This document shows, piece by piece, positions 6,339 to 11,841 of a stretch of 11,841 nucleotides of DNA; the stretch's first letter is position 1; each line of letters begins with the position of its first letter. Both the position numbers and the translations under genes were made by a program. Below the pieces are notes generated by a model, which had not been told where the DNA came from, made no database searches, and saw only the letters and a list, made by a program, of their open reading frames with translations. Source of the stretch: an uncultured Lachnospiraceae bacterium (lineage in GTDB: Bacteria > Bacillota > Clostridia > Lachnospirales > Lachnospiraceae); contig CAJTMZ010000023.1 in assembly GCA_910577445.1 (NCBI GenBank), positions 28,183 to 40,023 on the forward strand. Reading direction: 5' to 3'.

Positions 6339-7708
6339 AACCGAAAACCGGAAAGATAATCAGCATAAACCGCTTTTTTCTGATTTTTTTAACCCATGCA
6401 GTCCTTACTTTGATTGGTACTGCTCTTCTGTGGGCGGTTCTTCTGTCCGCAGCTTCCGTTTTTCATGTCCTCGTTCCGGCAAACGCGGTGGAACGCTCCA
6501 TTTCCGCCTGGTGCGAAACGCTTGACGGACACAGTTCGATAACGCCGGAGGAAATACCTTCCGGAGCGGACTACGCTATTTTTGACAAAAAAGGCGTTCT
6601 TATGCAGACCAATTTAAAAGAAGATGAATTAAAAAGCGCCCGGAAGATGGCGTCCCAAAACATACCGGGAGACATAAAGCGCAGCGGCACATATATTTCT
6701 CTCCGGCTTTTTACGGACAGTCAGTGCGTTATCGTCTCTTATCGGCTCGCCGCACGCTTTTCCTCTCCCCTTCTTCGGCGGATTTTCCCTAACGCCGAAC
6801 TCTTTTTCTTTTTGCTTCTTCTTTTTATGATTATAGCAGATATGATTATGATTTCCGTGCGCTATGCCCGCAAATTAAACAGGGAACTGCAAAAACTGGC
6901 CGCGGCGGCCGACCGGATTTTACAACAGACGCTGGCCTTTGAAGTGGAAAAAACCAGACTTCTTGAATTCAATCAGATTATGGATTCTCTGGAACATTTA
7001 AAGGCCGATTTGCAATGCTCTCTGGAAGAACAGTGGGCAATGGAGCAGCGGAAAAAACGGCAGTTAACCGCACTGGCGCATGATATCAAAACGCCCCTTT
7101 CTATTGTGACAGGCAACGCGGAGCTTTTGCTTGAGACCGAACAGACCGGGGAACAGCGCGAATACAGCGGATTTATTCTGTCGCATGCCAGACAGATTCA
7201 GCGGTATGTGACGGGAATGCTGGAAATTGCAAGACCGGCAGGCAGCCCAAAAGGCCGCTGTGAAATCAGAAAACTTTTATCCGAAACGGCTGAAAATATT
7301 GAAAGTCTTGGAAAAAAGAAGCGTCTCTCCTGCGTCCTTACCGCAGAGAATCTGCCCGATACACTTCCCGTCTCAAAAGACGGGCTTTGCCGAATCCTGA
7401 ATAATCTAATCGACAATGCCGTACAGTATTCTCCTGACGGCGGCACAGTCTTTCTTTCCGCGCAGGTCAGGGGAACAATGCTTCAGATTTGTATAAAGGA
7501 CCAGGGGGACGGTTTTTCAGGGGAAGCCCTTTTACTTGCCGCAGACGAATTTTACCGCGCCGACCCAAGCCGCGGCAGCAAAGAGCATTTCGGACTGGGG
7601 CTTTCCATCGCAAAACAGATTGCCGCGGAACTTGGCGGAACCATTCTTCTTGAAAACGCGCCGGAAAAAGGAGCTCTCGTCACGGTCAGCCTGCCCCTGA
7701 GCAGATAA
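6329..7708 (+). CDS. Membrane sensor histidine kinase paired with the upstream response regulator
   Basis: A roughly 459-residue HisKA-type sensor kinase. TM1 (about 16-46) and TM2 (about 158-178) enclose an extracytoplasmic sensor region of around 110 residues that I cannot assign to a named domain. A short helical linker leads to the dimerisation helix with LTALAHDIKTPLS, phospho-acceptor His251. The ATP-binding domain has the N box NNLIDNA (about 358-364), the G1 box DQGDG (about 391-395) and the G2 box GLGLS (about 422-426). All catalytic motifs are intact. The start is uncertain: ATG at 6329 or 6335 (the latter overlaps the regulator's TGA as ATGA), or TTG at 6311. I prefer 6329 because a GGGGGA run lies ten bases before it. 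The gene overlaps its partner by about ten bases, so the two are co-translated. The signal sensed is unknown. Confidence 0.93.
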   Translation: MEMKPKTGKIISINRFFLIFLTHAVLTLIGTALLWAVLLSAASVFHVLVPANAVERSISAWCETLDGHSSITPEEIPSGADYAIFDKKGVLMQTNLKEDELKSARKMASQNIPGDIKRSGTYISLRLFTDSQCVIVSYRLAARFSSPLLRRIFPNAELFFFLLLLFMIIADMIMISVRYARKLNRELQKLAAAADRILQQTLAFEVEKTRLLEFNQIMDSLEHLKADLQCSLEEQWAMEQRKKRQLTALAHDIKTPLSIVTGNAELLLETEQTGEQREYSGFILSHARQIQRYVTGMLEIARPAGSPKGRCEIRKLLSETAENIESLGKKKRLSCVLTAENLPDTLPVSKDGLCRILNNLIDNAVQYSPDGGTVFLSAQVRGTMLQICIKDQGDGFSGEALLLAADEFYRADPSRGSKEHFGLGLSIAKQIAAELGGTILLENAPEKGALVTVSLPLSR

Positions 7709-7739
7709 CACGGGGCGGAGGACGACAGCAGTATGCAAA

Positions 7740-7769
7740 TGCACCTCTGTCTTAAACAACAGAGGTGCA
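7740..7769. terminator. Hairpin between convergent kinase and rubrerythrin genes
   Basis: TGCACCTCTGT (7740-7750) and ACAGAGGTGCA (7759-7769) form a perfect 11-bp stem with an 8-base loop. It lies between convergent genes, where a shared terminator is expected. Neither side has a long T tract directly after the stem, so termination efficiency is uncertain. A direct repeat of TTCTTAATAA (7778-7787 and 7791-7800) lies alongside, the second copy overlapping the rubrerythrin stop. Confidence 0.6.
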
Positions 7770-7793
7770 GCATGAACTTCTTAATAAACTTTC

Positions 7794-8330
7794 TTAATAA
7801 TTTTCAGCGTGAACCTCAAAATAACTCTGAGGATGATTGCAGACAGGGCAAATCTCAGGCGCTTTGGTTCCAACCACGATATGTCCGCAGTTTCTGCATT
7901 CCCACACCTTTACTTCGCTCTTCTCAAATACCGCAGCGCTTTCCACGTTTTTCAGAAGGGCACGGTATCTTTCTTCATGGTGTTTCTCAATCTCACCTAC
8001 CAGACGGAATTTGGCAGCCAGCTCCGGGAAGCCCTCTTCCTCTGCGGTCTTTGCAAAACCTTCATACATATCGGTCCACTCATAATTTTCGCCGTCTGCC
8101 GCAGCGCCCAGATTTTCAGCGGTACTGCCGATTCCCTGCAGTTCCTTAAACCACATTTTCGCATGCTCTTTCTCATTGTCCGCCGTTTTTAAAAACAGGG
8201 AAGAAATCTGCTCATAGCCCTCTTTTTTGGCTACCGAAGCAAAATAGGTATACTTATTCCTGGCCTGGGATTCTCCGGCAAATGCCGCTTCAAGATTTTT
8301 TTCCGTCTGTGTTCCGGTATACTTGCTCAT
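7794..8330 (-). CDS. rbr: Rubrerythrin (non-haem diiron peroxidase)
   Basis: A 178-residue cytoplasmic enzyme that reduces hydrogen peroxide to water with electrons passed through its rubredoxin-like domain, a main oxidative-stress defence of anaerobes. The N-terminal ferritin-like four-helix domain carries the diiron ligands: Glu20 (AGESQARNKY), Glu53 and His56 (DNEKEHA), the acidic cluster 97-99 (AEEEGF), and Glu115 and His118 (EIEKHHE). The C-terminal domain has the iron-binding cysteines 145, 148, 161 and 164 in CRNCG and CPVC. The length is normal for the classical form. The ATG at 8330 has AAAAGGAG a few bases upstream. It is transcribed alone from a sigma-A-like promoter lying in an inverted repeat, and converges on the histidine kinase gene. 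Peroxide- or redox-responsive control is likely from the family's role but is not shown by a recognisable PerR box. Confidence 0.97.
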   Translation of the reverse strand: MSKYTGTQTEKNLEAAFAGESQARNKYTYFASVAKKEGYEQISSLFLKTADNEKEHAKMWFKELQGIGSTAENLGAAADGENYEWTDMYEGFAKTAEEEGFPELAAKFRLVGEIEKHHEERYRALLKNVESAAVFEKSEVKVWECRNCGHIVVGTKAPEICPVCNHPQSYFEVHAENY

Positions 8331-8380
8331 TGTTGTTTCTCCTTTTCATTTGTAAATTGTCAACACTGTTTTGAATATCC

Positions 8381-8418
8381 TGTTGCTATCATACTTGAAA
8401 CGGGACCAAATAGCAACA
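8381..8418. repeat. Inverted repeat framing the rubrerythrin promoter
   Basis: TGTTGCTAT (8381-8389) and ATAGCAACA (8410-8418) are perfect 9-bp arms separated by 20 bases. One arm contains the -35 hexamer and the other overlaps the end of the -10 hexamer and the predicted start, so equivalent positions of the arms lie 29 bases apart. This fits two half-sites for a repressor that controls the promoter. It could also form an RNA hairpin at the end of the degV transcript, but no T tract follows. It does not match the PerR consensus. Confidence 0.5.
8388..8416 (-). promoter_or_regulatory. Sigma-A promoter of rubrerythrin
   Basis: On the minus strand TTGCTA (complement of 8411-8416) and TATGAT (complement of 8388-8393) are separated by exactly 17 bases. 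They predict a start near 8381 and a leader of about 50 bases carrying the AAAAGGAG ribosome-binding site. This is the only good -35/-10 pair in the 92-base gap. Confidence 0.65.
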
Positions 8419-8422
8419 GATT

Positions 8423-9295
8423 TTATCTTGAGCTCCCTTCAAAAAACAGGGCAATCGTTCCCGGGCCCGAATGCGCGCCGATGGTGGGGCCAATATGGTT
8501 GATTTTAAATTCTTTTATTCCAAACCTTTTTTCGACTTCCGCTTTTACATATTCAGCGTCCGCAAGAGCGTCTCCATGGCTGATAAAAACAATGTCGTTT
8601 TTACCGGAATACCCTTTTGTCTTTTCCTCCATATAGTCAACCAGTGCGTTCAGGGATTTCTTTCTTCCCCGCAATTTACTGATGGGAATTAAATGTCCCT
8701 CATCGTCTACGTGAAGAATCGGCTTGATTGCCGCAATCGTTCCCACAATGGCGGCCGCCCTGCTGACACGTCCGCCCCGGTAAAGATGATTCAAATCGTC
8801 TACTGTAAATACGTGGGTAAGGTGCGCCGCCAGCTCGTTCAGATATTCGGCTGTTTCCTCCATACTCTTTCCCTGCGCCTGCATCTGCAGTGCCTTGTGT
8901 ACGAAAAGCCCCTCTCCCATAGATGCGCATTTTGAATCTACCACAATAATTTTACACTCGCTGTCTTCTTCCATAAGCTCCCCGGCCGCCAGAACGGAAT
9001 TGCCACAGGAACCGCTTAATCCGGAGGAAAAGGAAATATACAGCAGATTTTTATTCTCCTTTAAAAACTCTGTAAAATATTCCTTATACTGCTGCGGATT
9101 TACCTGAGAGGTGGTGGGCATCTTTCCTTCTTCCCGCATTAAGCGGTAAAATTCTTTCCAGTCAAGCTCATGGTCCTTGCCGTAAGAAACCCCGTCCATA
9201 ATATAATTGAAATAAATTAAACCGACCTGATTCTCCACAATATAGTCCATAGGCAAATCGGCTGTGGTATTGGTGATGATTTTAAATGAAGCCAA
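8423..9295 (-). CDS. DegV family protein (FakB-type fatty-acid-binding protein), TTG start
   Basis: A 290-residue DegV-family protein. In characterised Firmicutes, members (FakB) bind a fatty acid and present it to the kinase FakA for phosphorylation before phospholipid synthesis. Family signatures are in order: ITNTTADLP near the N terminus, MPTTSQVNP (about 59-67), FSSGLSGS (about 89-96), LYRGGRVS (about 171-178) and GPTIGAHSGPGT near the C terminus. The Ser of the TSQ motif and the late His are the usual carboxylate and phosphate contacts. The start is TTG at 9295, which puts CAGGAGG eight bases upstream and gives the family's normal N terminus MASFKIITN. The longer frame starting at another TTG (9322) would include the ribosome-binding site itself. 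No fakA homologue is adjacent, so the fatty-acid role is by family. The gene appears to be transcribed on its own. Confidence 0.92.
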   Translation of the reverse strand: MASFKIITNTTADLPMDYIVENQVGLIYFNYIMDGVSYGKDHELDWKEFYRLMREEGKMPTTSQVNPQQYKEYFTEFLKENKNLLYISFSSGLSGSCGNSVLAAGELMEEDSECKIIVVDSKCASMGEGLFVHKALQMQAQGKSMEETAEYLNELAAHLTHVFTVDDLNHLYRGGRVSRAAAIVGTIAAIKPILHVDDEGHLIPISKLRGRKKSLNALVDYMEEKTKGYSGKNDIVFISHGDALADAEYVKAEVEKRFGIKEFKINHIGPTIGAHSGPGTIALFFEGSSR

Positions 9296-9341
9296 TGCAA
9301 TTTCCTCCTGTTCAGATATCAACTGCCATAGGGCAGCCTGT

Positions 9342-9356
9342 CAATGAACTTCATTG
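9342..9356. repeat. Palindrome at the degV transcription start
   Basis: CAATGAACTTCATTG has perfect 7-bp arms around one central base. It overlaps the 3' part of the proposed -10 box (9353-9358) and the predicted start near 9346, a classical repressor position. The regulator is unknown. In FakB genes a lipid-responsive regulator would be plausible, but the sequence does not match a consensus I can name. Confidence 0.45.
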
Positions 9357-9381
9357 TAACATCTTTCCCTGCAATTTTCCA
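9353..9381 (-). promoter_or_regulatory. Extended -10 promoter of the DegV gene
   Basis: On the minus strand TGGAAA (complement of 9376-9381) and TACAAT (complement of 9353-9358) have a 17-base spacer. TGT directly before the -10 box gives an extended -10 element. The predicted start near 9346 leaves a leader of about 50 bases before the TTG start codon at 9295. Confidence 0.6.
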
Positions 9382-9387
9382 TTCTTT

Positions 9388-9439
9388 TTTCAAAGAGCAC
9401 AAATCCCAGAGAGTTTCAACGAGCACAAATCACGGATGG
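9388..9439. repeat. Two tandem 26-bp repeats upstream of the degV promoter
   Basis: Units 9388-9413 and 9414-9439 agree at 21 of 26 positions. The core GAGCACAAATC is identical (9395-9405 and 9421-9431), and TTTCAA precedes it in both. They lie directly upstream of the degV -35 box and downstream of the DUF4179 gene stop. The spacing of about two and a half helical turns could suit paired activator sites. A chance or slippage duplication is the alternative. Confidence 0.55.
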
Positions 9440-9456
9440 AAATCACCCTTCCCTGC

Positions 9457-10635
9457 TTATTCCACATGGATTTCCTTTGCAATGACAGCCTTGTTCGCGG
9501 CACTGCTGTTCATTCCCTCATTTTCCATTTGAGCCCAGTCATCAAGATTGTCAAAAATGAAAATGTGCAGCGTTTTTATTTCTTTCCCCTGAACGGCAAA
9601 TCCGGCTCTGCCAGCGGTTTCCATATCAGAGTAAAGCATTTCTCCATCCTGATTAAATACAATTGTCTGGCAGGGCTCATAAGACCATCCAAGCATTTCA
9701 AGCATCTCTTCCTCTGTTAAATCGGGATTTTTTGAAAGCAGTTTTTCCCTCCTGTCATCCGTCAGTTCTCTCTGCTCTCCCGGTGTTGCCGCGTGGATAA
9801 TTACCTGATAGGGAGATACTACTATATTATTAAGCGTAATATTCCCTTTCGTCTCCCCCACTTCAATTATCTTTACATCTGTCTTGTTTGCTTCAAACGG
9901 AAAGACAATATTCCATTCGCCGTCTGTCCAATGAGAGGCAGTTATTTCCTCGCTCTCAGACATTCTCTCGTCATCATATCCAAGACCGCTTACCTCTAAA
10001 CTCATTTCACCTCTGCCATCAAATTTTTCGGCAAGGTTCACTTTCAGCATACCCACAAATGTACAGTCATCGATTACTTCCCCCTCAAACGTGTTTTCAA
10101 GCTGCCCCAACGTATTTCCGTCAATACTCCAGTTTCCGCTGATGTAAAATCCAGAGGCTGTCCTGCCCGTATCATACATATTGGTATGATGTTTCGGAAT
10201 GTGGGTAAATTCCGCATCCTTTGCTTTAATATTTACTGTAAGAAATATCGAATATCCATCACAATAAACTTCTGACGCCGTCAGTGTAATTCCCTTATCC
10301 GATACGGAATATTCCATAGTATCCAGATTCCCGGCAGAATCCTCATTCGTTAAAACCAAATCCTTATCCGCATAATCACCGGAATATATCACATTATCCT
10401 CTACCTCCTCAAAAATTTTTCCGATGAGCGGAAGCTTCGCCGCAAATGCCGGATTAAAATATCCCGTCCCGCCAATACCAATAATGACGGCCGCTGCAGC
10501 CGCTGCAATACCTTTTCCAACTTTGCCAAAGTCCATCACTCTATCCTTCCTCCTTTTGTATACCCTGATTTCTGTGTCACTGATTTCAGGAGCAAGGGCC
10601 TGCTTTAAGATTTGATTCAATTTTTCATCTGTCAT
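9457..10635 (-). CDS. DUF4179 anti-sigma-type membrane protein
   Basis: A 392-residue single-pass membrane protein, the presumed anti-sigma factor of the overlapping ECF sigma gene. A short cytoplasmic N-terminal segment (1-38), where sigma binding would occur, is followed by one TM helix (about 40-60, rich in Ala, Ile and Gly). Then comes NPAFAAKLPLIGKIFEEV (about 61-78), the signature at the start of DUF4179. About 310 residues of extracytoplasmic beta-rich sequence follow, with no further named motif visible. The ATG at 10635 overlaps the sigma gene by 11 bases (ATGACAGATGA), with GGAGG nine bases upstream inside the sigma coding sequence, implying translational coupling. In this arrangement the membrane protein holds the sigma factor until an envelope signal releases it. 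The signal here is unknown. Confidence 0.88.
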   Translation of the reverse strand: MTDEKLNQILKQALAPEISDTEIRVYKRRKDRVMDFGKVGKGIAAAAAAVIIGIGGTGYFNPAFAAKLPLIGKIFEEVEDNVIYSGDYADKDLVLTNEDSAGNLDTMEYSVSDKGITLTASEVYCDGYSIFLTVNIKAKDAEFTHIPKHHTNMYDTGRTASGFYISGNWSIDGNTLGQLENTFEGEVIDDCTFVGMLKVNLAEKFDGRGEMSLEVSGLGYDDERMSESEEITASHWTDGEWNIVFPFEANKTDVKIIEVGETKGNITLNNIVVSPYQVIIHAATPGEQRELTDDRREKLLSKNPDLTEEEMLEMLGWSYEPCQTIVFNQDGEMLYSDMETAGRAGFAVQGKEIKTLHIFIFDNLDDWAQMENEGMNSSAANKAVIAKEIHVE

Positions 10636-11164
10636 ATCCTATCGCCTCCAATTTTTCCTTTAACTGCTTTTTTGCTTTCCGCATTCGGCTCTTGACAGTT
10701 CCCTCCGGCAGACCGAGTATCTCAGCCATCTCTTTTATCCGCATATCTGCGGAATAATACAGATAGATTGGCATTCTGTATTCTTCCGGCAGAGAGGCAA
10801 CCAATTCCCGAATCATATCTACCTCATTTTGCTGCAAAACAATATGTTCCGGCATGGTTTTGTCATTGTAGGAAGAAATCTGATATCCTCCGTCAGCCAT
10901 CTCGTCCATACTGTCAATTGGAATCAGCCTCATCCTGTTTGCATATTTTTTCTTCTTATTCTTCCAGAGATAAATCGAAGTGGATAAAGCGTAACTCTTT
11001 GTATTCTGCGCAGAGTCCAGCTTTTTCTTTTTCTCCAGCAGTTTGAGCATAGTGTCCTGATACAGTTCGTCTCCGTTTTCCGCATCTTTTGCCATCATCC
11101 GGCAAAACCGCAGAATATCCTTTCCAAACTTCAGGACAAACCGCTCGAATGCGTCATTATTCAT
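10625..11164 (-). CDS. ECF-type RNA polymerase sigma factor
   Basis: A 179-residue sigma-70 family factor of the extracytoplasmic-function class, with only regions 2 and 4. Region 2 (about 4-85) includes DAENGDELYQDTMLKLLEK and a lysine/tryptophan-rich DNA-contact stretch (YLWKNKKKKYANR). Region 4 (about 117-175) has LPEEYRMPIYLYY and the helix-turn-helix IKEMAEILGLPEGTVKSRMR. The start is ATG at 11164, with AGGAGG nine bases upstream. The earlier ATG at 11173 abuts that site and could not use it. The gene overlaps the DUF4179 anti-sigma gene, the standard sigma/anti-sigma order. It probably directs an envelope-stress or antimicrobial response and its own expression. Targets outside the operon cannot be seen. 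Confidence 0.95.
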   Translation of the reverse strand: MNNDAFERFVLKFGKDILRFCRMMAKDAENGDELYQDTMLKLLEKKKKLDSAQNTKSYALSTSIYLWKNKKKKYANRMRLIPIDSMDEMADGGYQISSYNDKTMPEHIVLQQNEVDMIRELVASLPEEYRMPIYLYYSADMRIKEMAEILGLPEGTVKSRMRKAKKQLKEKLEAIGYDR

Positions 11165-11225
11165 AGCAGCCATCCTCCTTCTTCTTTCAAGCCGACTTGC
11201 AAGGATTTGCCCTTGTAAATAAATA

Positions 11226-11252
11226 TTGTCGTGACTTTGAAAAAAGTTTTCA
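11226..11252 (-). promoter_or_regulatory. Candidate self-recognised ECF promoter
   Basis: On the minus strand TGAAAAC (its TGAAAA is the complement of 11247-11252) is followed after 15 bases by CGACAA (complement of 11226-11231), with a T run between them. This resembles the TGAAAC / CGTC promoters used by Firmicutes ECF sigma factors, which are commonly autoregulated. The start would fall near 11219, giving a leader of about 55 bases. No good sigma-A promoter competes with it in this 114-base gap. Confidence 0.45.
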
Positions 11253-11278
11253 GTTGTCCCCGCTTGTTTCTAAATTTT

Positions 11279-11821
11279 CTATCCACGGATTTGAGTCGCC
11301 AGAAAAATACTGCAGATAAGAATACACAGAATAAGGAAAGAGCACTTTAACAGGATACTAAAACCAAGAGACCTATCCCTGACGGCGTACTTCCAGGGAC
11401 ACGCGTCATTATAACGCACAGTAACCTGCGTGCCGGCAGTCCATTTTCTGGCATAAGGGTAATGCGCTCTCCAGGTATTTCCTTCCGTTCCCCACTCTAA
11501 GGTTGGAAAAACCGCTTTCTCTCTGTACATCCAGTAACCCGGAGAAAAAATATAAGGATAATTGGAATTTTTATCCTGTGTCTCGCGCACCGGAAGATAT
11601 CCTTTGTGGTCTTCATTCTGTTCCACCAGCCTTTTAGAACGTGAAACGGCGAACAGCTCCTTTTCAACAACGCTGGCTGTGGAACTCCCTTTGTAGAGGA
11701 AAAACCTGATTGCGTCGGCTACCTCTGTTGCACATTCAATAATCAGAAAGACCATTGCCAGTGAAATCAAAGTCAATAATAAAATTTCATTCGTCATAAC
11801 AGTCGTTTTAACGTTTGTCAT
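11279..11821 (-). CDS. Two-TM membrane protein resembling DUF3592
   Basis: A 180-residue protein with an N-terminal TM helix (about 12-30), a loop of around 120 residues and a C-terminal TM helix (about 154-176). The loop contains TAGTQVTVRYNDACPWKYAV (129-148), close to the G-x-x-V-x-V-x-Y-(D/N)-P pattern ending the soluble part of DUF3592 proteins. The assignment is tentative and the function unknown. The ATG at 11821 is supported by AAAGGAGGG seven bases upstream, the last sequence in the window, so any promoter lies outside. The gene lies 114 bases upstream of the ECF sigma gene on the same strand. A separate candidate promoter in that gap suggests independent control, although read-through is possible. 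Confidence 0.7.
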   Translation of the reverse strand: MTNVKTTVMTNEILLLTLISLAMVFLIIECATEVADAIRFFLYKGSSTASVVEKELFAVSRSKRLVEQNEDHKGYLPVRETQDKNSNYPYIFSPGYWMYREKAVFPTLEWGTEGNTWRAHYPYARKWTAGTQVTVRYNDACPWKYAVRDRSLGFSILLKCSFLILCILICSIFLATQIRG

Positions 11822-11841
11822 AAAAAATCCCTCCTTTGCCT

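Noticed and set aside
8381..8418. PerR box controlling rubrerythrin
   Set aside because: The inverted repeat does not match the TTATAATNATTATAA consensus in sequence or spacing.
9286..9720. Open frame of 144 codons on the plus strand across the degV/DUF4179 gap
   Set aside because: It overlaps both neighbouring genes in antisense, has no convincing ribosome-binding site, and runs through the promoter and repeats of degV.
1..11841. CRISPR array, tRNA, rRNA or insertion sequence
   Set aside because: No regularly spaced repeats, cloverleaf-like sequence, rRNA-like segment or transposase frame was found. The only recombination gene is the serine recombinase.

Overview
The window looks like chromosomal DNA of an anaerobic, spore-forming Clostridia species, probably Lachnospiraceae. 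This rests on the 3' part of a cotJC spore-coat gene, a rubrerythrin, a DegV protein, an ECF sigma factor paired with a DUF4179 anti-sigma protein, and strong AGGAGG ribosome-binding sites. The placement is by family content only; no 16S gene or other taxonomic marker is present.

Region 1 (1-1985) is the right-hand end of a mobile or intervening element. The tail of an unidentified gene is followed by a large serine recombinase with its own sigma-A-like promoter. Directly after the recombinase, in the same orientation, lies the last third of cotJC (manganese-catalase family). The cotJC reading frame begins abruptly, without a ribosome-binding site, and only two of the five expected metal ligands remain. 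The simplest reading is that the element is integrated inside cotJC and ends within a few bases of the recombinase stop codon. Whether it excises during sporulation, as the sigK skin element does, cannot be decided here because the other half of cotJC lies outside the window.

Region 2 (2043-4630, minus strand) is a two-gene operon: a dCache/HAMP chemoreceptor and, two bases downstream, an FMN-binding lipoprotein with a flavinylation motif. A redox-linked taxis or signalling role is an inference.

Region 3 (4633-7708, plus strand) is a tight three-gene operon: a TraX-family membrane protein, an OmpR-type response regulator and a sensor histidine kinase. It is divergent from the chemoreceptor operon, with CTTAAG-type motifs in the shared upstream region.

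Region 4 (7740-9439, minus strand) holds rubrerythrin (peroxide defence) and a DegV/FakB-type fatty-acid-binding protein, each with its own recognisable promoter overlapped by an inverted repeat.

Region 5 (9457-11841, minus strand) is an ECF sigma / DUF4179 anti-sigma pair with overlapping genes and a candidate self-recognised promoter, preceded by a two-TM protein resembling DUF3592. No rRNA, tRNA, CRISPR array or insertion sequence was seen. No gene-free stretch exceeds 300 bases. The most notable feature is the interrupted cotJC gene beside a full-length serine recombinase.
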